Source: Paenibacillus sp. SY21-1 (GTDB taxonomy: Bacteria > Bacillota > Bacilli > Paenibacillales > Paenibacillaceae). From it: a DNA stretch of 58,259 bases. The notes under the pieces were generated by a model. That model was given only the letters and a program-made list of their open reading frames with translations, had not been told where the DNA came from and searched no databases. Location of the stretch: the NCBI RefSeq assembly GCF_005222705.1, contig NZ_STGF01000038.1, positions 1 through 58,259 on the forward strand, in the 5' to 3' direction. Shown piece after piece: positions 8,578 to 17,643 of the stretch. The number at the start of each line of letters is the position of its first letter. Position 1 is the first letter of the stretch. The position numbers were made by a program, and so were the translations under genes.

Positions 8578-9678
8578 CTAGTCCAGACAGAAAGGCTGCA
8601 ATCCAAGCGGCAGCGGTGCCGGGCGTTCGCAGGTGCTGCGCATTACATAATGAGCGCCGTTGTCGGATGCATCATGGAAGCCATGCATCGCTTCCAGCAC
8701 ATGATACGCAAGAGCGCCGTTCGCCCGATGCTTGCGGCCCGTTTGAATCGCTTTGGCCATGTCCGCTGCGCCAACGCCGCGCGCATTCTCCGTATACCCG
8801 AATGCCAGCGGTATTTCCGACCACTCGCGCGTTCCGGCACGGCATATCGTAACAGGTCCGCCGAATGTGTTCGGGTCGGGGACCAAAATCGTACCCGCGC
8901 TGCCATACACCTCGATGCGCGGCAGCGTTGTTCCGCCTTTTACGTCAAAGCTGGTGAGCAGCGTACCGATTGGCCCGGATTCGAAATCCATAATGCCCGC
9001 AATATGGGTAGGAACCTCTACCTGCACCTTTTGCCCATATTTGGGCTGGCTGGTAATCGTCCGCTCAGGGAACGAGATGCGCGTGGAGCCCGTTACCCGT
9101 TTGATCGGTCCCAGCATGGCGACCATAGCCGTCAAATAGTAAGGCCCCATATCGAACATCGGACCGCCGCCCGTTTGGTAATAGAACTCGGGGGATGGAT
9201 GCCATACCTCATGACCGCCGCTCAGCATAAAAGCGGTAGCTCCAATCGGCGTCCCGATCCAGCCTTCGTCTATCAGCTTGATTGCTGTCTGCACGCCGCC
9301 GCCGAGAAACGTATCGGGAGCGCTTCCGACGAGCAAGCCCTTCTGCTCAGCCAGCGCCAGCACTTCCTGCGCTTCCTCGCGGGTAACGGCAAACGGTTTT
9401 TCTACATATACATGCTTGCCTGCTTCGAGCGCCCGCAAGCAAACCGATGCATGGGCCTGGGGAATTGTCAGATTGATAATAAGCTCGATTTGCGGATCAG
9501 CCAGCAGCTCCTCGACCGAACAGCCCCTAATTCCGTATTGCTCGGCTTTGGCCTGCGCACGCTCTACGTCCAGATCCGCGCACGCCACTACCTGCAGCGC
9601 ATCGAAGCGATTTCCGTTTTCCAAATAAATTCCGCTAATGTTGCCCGTTCCGATAATGCCAGCTTTAATCTTTTCCAT
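8578..9678 (-). CDS. Gfo/Idh/MocA-family oxidoreductase
   Basis: An NAD(P)-dependent sugar or inositol dehydrogenase type protein, 366 residues. The N-terminal Rossmann fold starts IIGTGNISG (residues 9-17) and holds the family EKP motif in HVYVEKPFA. The C-terminal beta-sheet domain carries the substrate site, with GGPMFDMGPYY including the conserved Asp. It is the last gene of the LacI-ThuA operon, 143 bases beyond thuA, and is probably read from the same promoter. Beside ThuA and a second dehydrogenase, it likely oxidises or reduces a sugar hydroxyl; the exact sugar cannot be read from sequence. Confidence 0.88.
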   Translation of the reverse strand: MEKIKAGIIGTGNISGIYLENGNRFDALQVVACADLDVERAQAKAEQYGIRGCSVEELLADPQIELIINLTIPQAHASVCLRALEAGKHVYVEKPFAVTREEAQEVLALAEQKGLLVGSAPDTFLGGGVQTAIKLIDEGWIGTPIGATAFMLSGGHEVWHPSPEFYYQTGGGPMFDMGPYYLTAMVAMLGPIKRVTGSTRISFPERTITSQPKYGQKVQVEVPTHIAGIMDFESGPIGTLLTSFDVKGGTTLPRIEVYGSAGTILVPDPNTFGGPVTICRAGTREWSEIPLAFGYTENARGVGAADMAKAIQTGRKHRANGALAYHVLEAMHGFHDASDNGAHYVMRSTCERPAPLPLGLQPFCLD

Positions 9679-9821
9679 ACCCGTCTATCCCTCGTCCCTG
9701 CATGATTGTTAAGCGGAGCCCCGCTCCGCCCTGCCGCTGTAAGATCTGCCATCCATTTCAGAAAAACTTTTTTAGGCATGCCCGCATCGATCTCAAGTGC
9801 CAATTGCTGCCCTTTGTATCA

Positions 9822-10544
9822 TTAAAGCTGATTGTCCGCCATTCCGCTGTAAGCCGCAGCTCCGTTTTCCGCTGCGGAGGCAAGCGCTTTGCCTTCTGCG
9901 CACCAGAGAAAACCGCGACGGATCATTTCCTTCACCTCGGCCTGATCGACGATATTTGCCTGATGGCCCAGCGCATTGTAATAGACGCGGCCGACTCCCC
10001 AGCGCTTTGTCCAGGCAACCGGCATATCCACAACCCGGTTCAGTGAATGGGGTCCCGGAGCAAGAGGGAATCTGGTCGTGGCCAGCACCTCAACAGCCGG
10101 ATCGACATGCAAATAATATTGCTCGGTTCTAACCGTAAAATCGTCTAATCCTGCAGTTAGCAAGCTTGAGGATTGGCTAATGTTGACGGTGTATTCCACG
10201 CCGTCATTGCCCGGGTGTGCGACCCAGTTGCCCCCGGTCATGAACTGCCAATCGACATTTTCGCGGAACGCGTCGCACATTCCCCCATGACAGCCGGCCA
10301 AGCCGACGCCGCTCTGCACTGCGGCGGAAACATGGTTGACCAGTTTCTGATCAATTCGGCCCATCGTCCAAACCGGAACGATCAGGTCCAGCCCTTTAAG
10401 CTTATCCTCATCGGCAAACGCCTCAAGCGTATCCGACACCTCTACCTCGAACGCCTCTTCCTCCAGCATGGAGCGAAAAATTTCCGCAACCTCCTTCGGT
10501 TGATGGCCGTCCCAGCCACCCCATACGATTAATGCTTTTTTCAT
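9822..10544 (-). CDS. thuA: ThuA-like protein (trehalose-utilisation family)
   Basis: A 240-residue protein of the ThuA family, which has a glutamine-amidotransferase-like fold. The N-terminus KALIVWGGWDGHQP, the central GLAGCHGGMCDAF and the late segment RVYYNALGHQ are hallmarks. Rhizobial ThuA works with the Gfo/Idh dehydrogenase ThuB in catabolism of trehalose and related disaccharides through 3-keto sugars. Here it sits between two Gfo/Idh genes (13 bases from the upstream one) behind a LacI regulator, which fits the same chemistry. No transporter gene is in this operon, so the sugar source is unknown. Confidence 0.85.
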   Translation of the reverse strand: MKKALIVWGGWDGHQPKEVAEIFRSMLEEEAFEVEVSDTLEAFADEDKLKGLDLIVPVWTMGRIDQKLVNHVSAAVQSGVGLAGCHGGMCDAFRENVDWQFMTGGNWVAHPGNDGVEYTVNISQSSSLLTAGLDDFTVRTEQYYLHVDPAVEVLATTRFPLAPGPHSLNRVVDMPVAWTKRWGVGRVYYNALGHQANIVDQAEVKEMIRRGFLWCAEGKALASAAENGAAAYSGMADNQL

Positions 10545-10556
10545 CGTTTAGTCCTC

Positions 10557-11723
10557 CTATCCTTCCATCTCGCTAATAGATACCCAACGGCGCTGTTCGA
10601 TGGAGCGGTCTACCGCCTCCAGAATTTCCTGGCATTTCACCCCATCCACGAAGTTCGGCACAGGCTGGCGATCTTCGGCGATTGCCTGCATCAGCTCATG
10701 CACTTCATGTGTAAACGTATGCTCGAAGCCGATGCCGTGGCCCGCAGGCCACCAGGCGTCCATGTAGGCATGCGCCGGATCTGTAGCCAGAACGCGGCGG
10801 AAGCCCTGCACGTCGTCCGCATCTTCGGTGAAGTAGACCTGAAGCTCATTCATTCGCTCGAAGTCGAATCTGATGCTGCCCTTGCTGCCGTTAATTTCAA
10901 AGCTGTTCGTACAGCGATGGCCTGCCGCAAATCTTGTCGCCTCAAAGCTGCCAAGCGCACCGCCCGCGAACCTGGCCATAAACACCGTCGCATCATCGAC
11001 CGTTACCTCGCCGCGCGGCGCATCGGCGCTGCCTTTGGCGCTCAGGCCCGTCATCGCCTCGGCGATCGGGCGCTCCTTGATAAACGTCTCGCTCATGCCG
11101 ATCACCTCGCTGATTTCGCCAACAAGGAAACGCGACATGTCGATAAGATGGGCTCCGAGATCGCCGTGCGAGCCAGAGCCTGCAATATCCTTTTGCAGTC
11201 TCCAAACGAGCGGAAAGTTCGGATCAATGATCCAGTCCTGCAGAAACACGGCGCGGAAATGATAGATTTTGCCGATTCGCCCTTCCTCCACCAGCTTTTT
11301 GGCAAGCTGGACCGCAGGAGCAAACCGGTAGTTGAAGCCGACCATATGCTTAATGCCTGCCTCCTCGGCAGCGTTCAGCATCGCTCTGGAATCTTCAAGC
11401 GTCAGAGCCAGCGGCTTCTCGCAGAACAGATGCTTGCCTGCGGCAGCCGCCTCAAGCGCAATTTCCTTATGCGCGTCGCTTGGCGCGTTAATATCGATCA
11501 GGTCGATATCGTCGCGCGCAATCAGCTTTCTCCAGTCAGTCTCCGCGCTTTCCCAGCCGAACTGCTTGCGGGCCTGCTCGACTCCATCCGCATCGCGCCC
11601 GCAGATCGCTTTCATCTCAGGTTTAACCGAATCAGGAAAAAACATCGGCAAAGCGCGATAAGCGTTGCTGTGCGCCTTGCCCATAAATTTATAGCCAACC
11701 ATGCCGACACGTACGTTCCCCAT
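10557..11723 (-). CDS. Gfo/Idh/MocA-family sugar dehydrogenase (ThuB-like position)
   Basis: A second Gfo/Idh dehydrogenase of 388 residues. The start of the Rossmann fold is VGMVGYKFMGKAHSNAY, the EKP motif lies in HLFCEKPLAL, and the catalytic region GSGSHGDLGAHLIDM has the His and Asp typical of sugar dehydrogenases. Only about a quarter of residues match the downstream paralogue by eye, so the two probably differ in substrate or direction. It starts 22 bases after the lacI stop and is followed closely by thuA. The pair resembles ThuB-ThuA; myo-inositol or levoglucosan dehydrogenase-like activities are alternatives. Confidence 0.88.
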   Translation of the reverse strand: MGNVRVGMVGYKFMGKAHSNAYRALPMFFPDSVKPEMKAICGRDADGVEQARKQFGWESAETDWRKLIARDDIDLIDINAPSDAHKEIALEAAAAGKHLFCEKPLALTLEDSRAMLNAAEEAGIKHMVGFNYRFAPAVQLAKKLVEEGRIGKIYHFRAVFLQDWIIDPNFPLVWRLQKDIAGSGSHGDLGAHLIDMSRFLVGEISEVIGMSETFIKERPIAEAMTGLSAKGSADAPRGEVTVDDATVFMARFAGGALGSFEATRFAAGHRCTNSFEINGSKGSIRFDFERMNELQVYFTEDADDVQGFRRVLATDPAHAYMDAWWPAGHGIGFEHTFTHEVHELMQAIAEDRQPVPNFVDGVKCQEILEAVDRSIEQRRWVSISEMEG

Positions 11724-11745
11724 TAGATAACCGCCTCTCGTTTCG

Positions 11746-12789
11746 TTAAGATGTTTCCCGCTGAATAAAGCTTACCGGCAAAATATCGACAGTGGACCGC
11801 TTTTCCTCCGCCACAGCCGGATCGAGCAATCTCGCGGCAGCCTGCTTTCCCATTTCATAGAAGGGGACGGCAACCGTCGACAATCGCGGGCTCGTTATGC
11901 GCGAGCCGTCCGAATCGTCATACCCAACAAGCAAATAATCCTTGCCCGGCTCAAGCCCCGCCTCACGCAAGCGCTGCATAATCCCAATCGCCATCCGGTC
12001 ATTCGCCGCGAATATCGCTTGTACCCTGCCTTTTGCAATCGGTTCAGCCAGCAGCTCCGCAGCCTCGTAGCCGCTTTTCCTGCTGTAATTGCCGGTAAGC
12101 ACCAGTTCCTCCCGATATTCGATACCGGAGCGCTCGAGCGCTATCCTGTATCCCTCCAGCCTGTCCCGACTGTTCGAGAATTGCTCCGGCCCGTTGACAA
12201 AAGCGATCTTCCGCGCCCCTGCGGCGATTAAATACTGCACCGCCTCGCAGCTCCCGGTTACATGATCGGCATCAACCGCATCGTAGGGCTCCTCGTCAAA
12301 GCGCTGATTGACCAGACAGAATGGAAAACCTTGCTCCTTCAATTCTGCAAGCGCTATCTTTTCCTCCGGCATGTTCTGCGATCCTAACAAAATGCAGGCG
12401 TCGATTTTCTGCGTTCGAAACAGCTTCGCATAATCTCGTTCACCGTCAGGCTCCCGGAAAATAAGCAGGAGATCGTAGCCGCAGCGTCTTGACACCTCGC
12501 CGATTCCGCTTAATATTTCCGAAAAATAGTAGGTCGAGAACAAATGAACCTTAGGCACTGCCGGCAAAATAACGCCAACGTTGCCGCTCTTTCGTCTGGC
12601 GAATTGCTGGGCAAGCGCGTTTGGCACATAGCCAAGCTCCTTCGCCGCTTGGAGCACGCGTTCGCGCGTTTCCGGCTTGATCGGTCCTACACTGTTTAAC
12701 ACCCGCGACACCGTCGCTTCAGACACGCCGGCCAGCTTCGCTACTTCCTTTCTGCTAATAACGGCCAGCCTCCCGTTCCATTTATGCAA
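11746..12789 (-). CDS. LacI-family transcriptional repressor
   Basis: The N-terminal HTH is typical (SRKEVAKLAGVSEATVSRVL), with the hinge helix YVPNALAQQFARRKS, then a periplasmic-binding-like sensor domain (GVILPAVPKVHLFS to the end). The start is unclear. TTG 12789 lacks a ribosome site, whereas GGGAGG (12769-12774) lies 9 bases before an ATT codon at 12759 that would give the family-typical N-terminus ISRKEVAKLAG. An ATT start is rare but would fit. The gene is first in an operon with two Gfo/Idh dehydrogenases and thuA, and its promoter contains a LacI-type operator, so it is probably autoregulated and induced by a sugar derivative. Confidence 0.9.
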   Translation of the reverse strand: MHKWNGRLAVISRKEVAKLAGVSEATVSRVLNSVGPIKPETRERVLQAAKELGYVPNALAQQFARRKSGNVGVILPAVPKVHLFSTYYFSEILSGIGEVSRRCGYDLLLIFREPDGERDYAKLFRTQKIDACILLGSQNMPEEKIALAELKEQGFPFCLVNQRFDEEPYDAVDADHVTGSCEAVQYLIAAGARKIAFVNGPEQFSNSRDRLEGYRIALERSGIEYREELVLTGNYSRKSGYEAAELLAEPIAKGRVQAIFAANDRMAIGIMQRLREAGLEPGKDYLLVGYDDSDGSRITSPRLSTVAVPFYEMGKQAAARLLDPAVAEEKRSTVDILPVSFIQRETS

Positions 12790-12812
12790 TCATCTTGTTG
12801 TTGGCCTTGCAA

Positions 12813-12860
12813 CCATAATGTACACGCGTACATTATGGCATGAATAATGCTCAGCGTCAA
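12813..12860 (-). promoter_or_regulatory. lacI-thuA operon promoter and LacI-type operator
   Basis: On the minus strand TTGACG (12855-12860) and CATAAT (12832-12837) are 17 bp apart. The palindrome CCATAATGTAC (12813-12823), ACGC, GTACATTATGG (12828-12838) covers the -10 and has a central CG, the layout expected for a LacI-family operator. This is the only promoter-like site I see for the four-gene operon. Confidence 0.8.
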
Positions 12861-12865
12861 CAACA

Positions 12866-12911
12866 AATGCCTTTGACATCCACCCGAATGTAAGGCAGCG
12901 TCAAAGGCATT
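12866..12911 (-). terminator. Probable murG terminator
   Basis: A 12-bp perfect stem (12866-12877 and 12900-12911) encloses 22 bases, between the murG stop and the lacI promoter. The minus-strand tail TTTGTTG is only moderately T-rich, and a T run is also present on the plus strand, so it may act both ways. Confidence 0.6.
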
Positions 12912-12919
12912 GCTTTTTA

Positions 12920-13987
12920 TCAGGCTTTTGCAACCTCGTTTATCCAGTCATAAACCGATTGGAGCGCACCCATCTCCTTCGTACCGCTCATGGCGTCCAC
13001 GTAGGTTTGCCTGTTTTCATACAGCTTGACGCTCTCCTGCATCAACGTCCACGGCGTCAGCCGCTCCTCGTACAAAATCTCGCAGTAGCCCGCTTTCTGG
13101 AACGATTGCGCGTTCAGAATTTGATCGCCGCGGCTCTGCTGCCGCGTTAACGGAATGAGCAGCATCGGCTTCTTCAACGCCAGAAATTCGTATATTGAAT
13201 TTGAGCCGGCTCGCGAAACGATGACATCCGCCATGGCCAGTACATCGGGCAGCTCCTCCGTAATGTACTCAAATTGGCGATACGACGGCATCTCAAGCGC
13301 GGAATCCACTTGATTTTTGCCGCATAAATGCACAATTTGAAAATAAGCCGTAAGCTCCTTCAGGCCGTCTCGCACCGCTTGATTAATTTTGCGCGCGCCA
13401 AGACTTCCGCCCATAATCAGCATAACGGGCTTGCTCCGGTTGAAGCCGCAAATCGCCCGTCCCCGCTCGGCGGTTCCCAGCTTGACTTCCTCACGGATAA
13501 CAGCCCCGACATGCCGGCTTTTGCCGCTCCGCAGCATGTCTCCCGTTTCGGGAAACGTCGTGCACACGCCTGTCGCAAAAGGAATCGATATTCGATTCGC
13601 CAGCCCCGGCGTCAGATCCGATTCATGGATCAGCACGGGAACCCTGTTCATCCATGCGGCGATGACGACCGGTACGGATACGAAGCCACCCTTGGAGAAA
13701 ATCACGTTCGGCTTTTCCTCTTTAATCAGCCGGTAGGCTTGATACAGACCCTTTACAACCTTGAACGGATCTTTAATATTCTGAATGTCCATATATCTTC
13801 TCAGCTTGCCTGTCGCAATCGGATGATAGAGCACGTCGGGCACTTCCGCAATCAGCTGTCGCTCAATGCCGCTTTCCGAACCGATATAGCCGACCAGCCA
13901 GCCTTCCTCGATAAACCTCGGGATGAGCGCGAGATTAACGGTAACATGCCCCGCCGACCCTCCTCCGGTGAACAAAATTTTCTTCAT
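12920..13987 (-). CDS. murG: UDP-GlcNAc:lipid I N-acetylglucosaminyltransferase
   Basis: A membrane-associated glycosyltransferase that converts lipid I to lipid II in peptidoglycan synthesis. The N-terminal GGGSAGHV loop (His14), FSKGGFVSVP, HESDLTPGLANR and GGSLGARKIN are MurG signatures. The donor-binding half ends with MLLIPLTRQQSRGDQILNA. At 355 residues it is full length. It stands alone outside any mur/division cluster, as for the extra MurG-like copies of some Firmicutes, so it may be a second copy. AGGTGG precedes the ATG. Confidence 0.88.
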   Translation of the reverse strand: MKKILFTGGGSAGHVTVNLALIPRFIEEGWLVGYIGSESGIERQLIAEVPDVLYHPIATGKLRRYMDIQNIKDPFKVVKGLYQAYRLIKEEKPNVIFSKGGFVSVPVVIAAWMNRVPVLIHESDLTPGLANRISIPFATGVCTTFPETGDMLRSGKSRHVGAVIREEVKLGTAERGRAICGFNRSKPVMLIMGGSLGARKINQAVRDGLKELTAYFQIVHLCGKNQVDSALEMPSYRQFEYITEELPDVLAMADVIVSRAGSNSIYEFLALKKPMLLIPLTRQQSRGDQILNAQSFQKAGYCEILYEERLTPWTLMQESVKLYENRQTYVDAMSGTKEMGALQSVYDWINEVAKA

Positions 13988-14082
13988 GGATGCCCAGCCA
14001 CCTATTCATTGTTTATCCATTTATTATACGGCGCCAATTTTTTTTTAGCACCAGCAACACGCTCCGGCCATATCCCGCACAC

Positions 14083-14130
14083 AAAAGGCATCCCCTGGCT
14101 GCAAGCAGTTGCTTGAGCCGGGAATGCCTG
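14083..14130 (-). terminator. prfC terminator
   Basis: Arms 14086-14100 and 14116-14129 form a long stem with one bulge. On the minus strand TTTTG follows. It lies about 35 bases after the prfC stop. Confidence 0.7.
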
Positions 14131-14166
14131 CTGAGTAGCGTTCGCTCTACTGGGTTGCGCAGCCCC

Positions 14167-15753
14167 TTAAGGCGCGGTCTCCAGAAACTTGGAATTCGGA
14201 TTTTTGTCCATCGCTGTCCGCATGGCATACTCATTCTCGAACAGCACGACATAATTGCCCTTTTTGTCCTTGACCAGCGTCGTGTTAATCCGGAATTTGG
14301 ACGGATCGATTTTGTCGTCGACGATCCAGCGTGCGAACTGGAAGTTCATCCGATGAAGTTGAATATCCACGCCGTATTCGGCCTTCATTCGGTGCTCGAA
14401 CACCTCGAATTGCAGATGTCCGACCACGCCGAGAATCGTTTCGTCAAAGTTGCCCGTAGAATGGAACACTTGAATAGTGCCTTCCTCCGTAAGCTGATCG
14501 ATGCCTTTCTGATATTGCTTATGTTTTAGCGCATTCTTAACCGTTACCTTGGCGAAAATCTCCGGCGAGAACGTCGGAAGCTCATCAAATACAACCTCCG
14601 CTCCCTGGGACAGGGAGTCTCCGATACGGAAAATGCCTGGATCAAACAAGCCGATAATATCGCCCGGGTAGGCGGTATCGACAATGTCCCGATCCTGCGC
14701 CAAAAACTGCTGCGGCTGCGCAAGCTTGATGTCTTTCCCGTTGCGAACATGGCGGACGCTCATGCCGCGCTCGAAACGCCCTGAGCAAATGCGGAGAAAC
14801 GCAATCCGGTCGCGATGAGCCGGATTCATGTTCGCCTGGATTTTGAATACGTAACCGCTGAACTTCTCGTTTGTCGGCTCGACGACTCCCGTCGTGCTGA
14901 CGCGCGACGTCGGCTTCGGCGCAAGCTGCAAGAAGTTTTCCAGAAATGTCTGGACGCCAAAATTGTTAACCGCGCTTCCGAAAAATACCGGAGTAAGCTC
15001 GCCCGCCCGTACTTTATCGAAGTCGAACGGATCGCCTGCCACGTCCAGCAGCTCCAGATCGCCGATCAACTGATCGGTCAAATAATCGCCCGCCATCTCG
15101 CGAATGACAGGGTCGTTGTAATCGTCCACCTTGCGAACTTCGATCGTCGAATGATCATTGCCTTGAAAAAGCTCGACCTGGTTTTTCATCCGGTCATAGA
15201 CGCCGCAAAGCTCGCGTCCCATGCCGATCGGCCAGTTCATTGGAACCGAACGGATGCCGAGCACGCGCTCCAGCTCCTCCATTAGCTCAAAAGGACTTTG
15301 CCCCTCGCGGTCCAGCTTGTTAATAAACGTAAAAATCGGAATTCCGCGTTTGCGGCATACCTGGAACAGCTTGATCGTCTGCGCCTCGACGCCCTTTGCG
15401 ACGTCGATAAGCATAACCGCGCTGTCAGCGGCTGTCAGCGTCCGATACGTGTCTTCGCTGAAATCCTGGTGACCTGGCGTATCAAGAATGTTCACGCGGT
15501 GGCCAAGGTAGTCAAATTGCATAACGCTTGACGTAACCGAAATGCCGCGCTGCTTCTCGATTTCCATCCAGTCGGAGGTCGCGTGGCGGCTTGCCTTGCG
15601 CGCTTTAACCGAGCCGGCAAGCCGAATGGCTCCTCCGAATAGGAGGAGCTTTTCAGTCAGGGTCGTTTTCCCTGCGTCAGGGTGAGAAATGATGGCGAAT
15701 GTACGCCGTTTATCTACTTCCTGTTCAATTTCATTTTGTAATGATTGGCTCAT
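14167..15753 (-). CDS. prfC: Peptide chain release factor 3
   Basis: A translational GTPase that recycles RF1/RF2 from the ribosome after termination. G1 is HPDAGKT (residues 24-30), G2 lies in EKQRGISVTSS, G3 is DTPGHQD and G4 is NKLD. The EF-G-like domain II and the RF3 C-terminal domain complete 528 residues, the normal size. I start at MSQSLQ (ATG 15753), preceded by GGGAAGG; the frame is open a further 24 codons without a better site. It lies 74 bases downstream of zwf and may be co-transcribed with it. A hairpin terminator follows. Confidence 0.95.
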   Translation of the reverse strand: MSQSLQNEIEQEVDKRRTFAIISHPDAGKTTLTEKLLLFGGAIRLAGSVKARKASRHATSDWMEIEKQRGISVTSSVMQFDYLGHRVNILDTPGHQDFSEDTYRTLTAADSAVMLIDVAKGVEAQTIKLFQVCRKRGIPIFTFINKLDREGQSPFELMEELERVLGIRSVPMNWPIGMGRELCGVYDRMKNQVELFQGNDHSTIEVRKVDDYNDPVIREMAGDYLTDQLIGDLELLDVAGDPFDFDKVRAGELTPVFFGSAVNNFGVQTFLENFLQLAPKPTSRVSTTGVVEPTNEKFSGYVFKIQANMNPAHRDRIAFLRICSGRFERGMSVRHVRNGKDIKLAQPQQFLAQDRDIVDTAYPGDIIGLFDPGIFRIGDSLSQGAEVVFDELPTFSPEIFAKVTVKNALKHKQYQKGIDQLTEEGTIQVFHSTGNFDETILGVVGHLQFEVFEHRMKAEYGVDIQLHRMNFQFARWIVDDKIDPSKFRINTTLVKDKKGNYVVLFENEYAMRTAMDKNPNSKFLETAP

Positions 15754-15827
15754 GCTTGCCTTCCCTTCATTGTGCCGAGTATAGTGAAGCGGCCTGGCGG
15801 CAGGCGTACCGGCTCCGCCTTGCATCC

Positions 15828-17393
15828 TTACTTGCCGCTATTCGATACCCAAATAACGTTATCTTCGTCTTGGCCGTTAACCGGCCACCAGTGGAAACCA
15901 TCCTCTGCAAGCAGGCGATCAGCCGCTTCCGGTCCCCACGAGCCTGCCGGATAAGCTTTAAGATCGCCCGACTCCTCGCGCCATGCTTGCGCGATACGGT
16001 CTACGAACGACCACGCCTGTGAAACCTCGTCCCAACGCGTGAAGTACGTCGAGTCGCCGCGCGCCGCGTCATGAATCAGACGCTCGTACGCTTCCGGCGT
16101 ATTTAGTCCGATCTGGCAGCTTTGGCAAAACTCCATAGCGACTGGCTGGGCGGAGTTGTTCTCCCCTGGCGTCTTGGCGTTTACTTTAATATATATGCCC
16201 TCAAGCGGGTTTACGCGAATAACGAGCAGATTAGGACGCAAATCGTGGCTTTGCGCAAACAGCACGTTCTGCGGCATCGATTTGAACTCGATGACGACCT
16301 CGGTCGTTTTCACCGGCAGGCGTTTGCCTGTACGAATATAGAAAGGAACGCCCGCCCAGCGGAAGTTGTCCACGAACACTTTGGCGGCAAAGTATGTCTC
16401 TGTTGTCGAGTCTTCGCCGACCGAGTCCTCTTGACGATAGCCAGGCAGTTCCTTGCCCTTCAGACTGCCCGCTGCGTATTGACCGCGTACAACCTTTTCG
16501 CGCACATCCTCGCTCGATGTGTAGCTGCGCAGGGAACGAAGCACCTTCACCTTCTCGTCGCGGATGTCTTCTCCGTGCAAACGGCTTGGCGGTTCCATCG
16601 CAATCATCGTCAGGAGCTGCAGCATGTGGTTCTGACCCATATCTCGCAGCGCGCCTGATTTATCATAGTAGCCTCCGCGCTCCTCCACGCCTACGGTTTC
16701 CGATAGGGTGATTTGCACGTTTGCGATATATTTGCTGTTCCAAAGAGCTTCGAAAATCGGATTGGCAAAACGGATCACCTGAATGTTCTGGACCATTTCC
16801 TTGCCGAGATAGTGGTCGATCCGGTAAATTTCCTCTTCCTTGAATACTTGATTGATTTGATCGTTCAGCTTCTGGGCCGAAGGCAGATCGTAACCGAAAG
16901 GCTTCTCGATTACGACGCGGTGCCAGCCGGACGACTCCAGTAGCCCGCCGTCGCGCAAGTTAAACGATACGGGGCCGAACAAGGATGGAGCAAGCGCCAA
17001 GTAGAACAGACGATTGCCCGGGATGCCGAACTTGGCATCCAGCTGAGCGGACAAACGTCCCAGCTCGCGGAAGCCCTCTACATCGTTAATGTCCAGGGAC
17101 ATGTAGACAAAATGCTCGGCGAAGCGCGCCCACAGCTCGGCGTCATCGGCTTTGTAACGGCAGAATTCAACAATGGATTCATATAAATCGGCGCGGAACT
17201 GCTCATTCGTACGAGGACGACGGGCAAGCCCGACAACCGCGAAATTTTCAGAGAGCTTGCCTTCTTTATATAAACTGAAAAGAGCCGGGAACAGCTTGCG
17301 ACGAGCCAAATCTCCCGTTGCTCCAAACAAGTAGTACACCGCGCCCTCGGCGGATACGGAATCAAGGTTATGGTTGTAGGTCATGTGCCTCAT
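15828..17393 (-). CDS. zwf: Glucose-6-phosphate 1-dehydrogenase
   Basis: First enzyme of the oxidative pentose phosphate pathway: it oxidises glucose-6-phosphate to 6-phosphogluconolactone with NADP. The cofactor loop GATGDLARRKL and the active-site block RIDHYLGKE are intact, as is the EKPFGYD motif. At 521 residues it is full length. Two ATGs compete: 17393, and 17384 with better spacing from AGGAAAG, which gives an MTYNHN start. prfC follows 74 bases downstream. No pgl or gnd gene is in the window. Confidence 0.95.
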   Translation of the reverse strand: MRHMTYNHNLDSVSAEGAVYYLFGATGDLARRKLFPALFSLYKEGKLSENFAVVGLARRPRTNEQFRADLYESIVEFCRYKADDAELWARFAEHFVYMSLDINDVEGFRELGRLSAQLDAKFGIPGNRLFYLALAPSLFGPVSFNLRDGGLLESSGWHRVVIEKPFGYDLPSAQKLNDQINQVFKEEEIYRIDHYLGKEMVQNIQVIRFANPIFEALWNSKYIANVQITLSETVGVEERGGYYDKSGALRDMGQNHMLQLLTMIAMEPPSRLHGEDIRDEKVKVLRSLRSYTSSEDVREKVVRGQYAAGSLKGKELPGYRQEDSVGEDSTTETYFAAKVFVDNFRWAGVPFYIRTGKRLPVKTTEVVIEFKSMPQNVLFAQSHDLRPNLLVIRVNPLEGIYIKVNAKTPGENNSAQPVAMEFCQSCQIGLNTPEAYERLIHDAARGDSTYFTRWDEVSQAWSFVDRIAQAWREESGDLKAYPAGSWGPEAADRLLAEDGFHWWPVNGQDEDNVIWVSNSGK

Positions 17394-17643
17394 TCTTTCC
17401 TATGAATTTTTTTGTAATACAGCGCTTATGCGTAATACGCCTTACAGACTTGCCGTTCTACGCCAAACGCCGTCTATGCCGTCAGACAACGGCGCTAGCC
17501 GTTTTCGCTTGTTTCTTTACAGCATTTACATTCTTACATGTTATGTAGTTTAGCATAATAAGCCTTAAATCGCCATTCAACGGGGCATAAAAATTACTGA
17601 TAAACAACGTAAATTCTTCTGATTCGAACGCTCTCCGTTAGCG

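Noticed and set aside
8650..9705. 351-codon plus-strand frame opposite the Gfo/Idh gene
   Set aside because: Arg/His/Cys-rich composition of a reverse-strand shadow; the minus-strand gene has all family motifs.
9588..9803. 71-codon minus-strand frame bridging thuA and the downstream dehydrogenase
   Set aside because: It overlaps the start of a well-supported gene and has no recognisable domain; weak evidence only.
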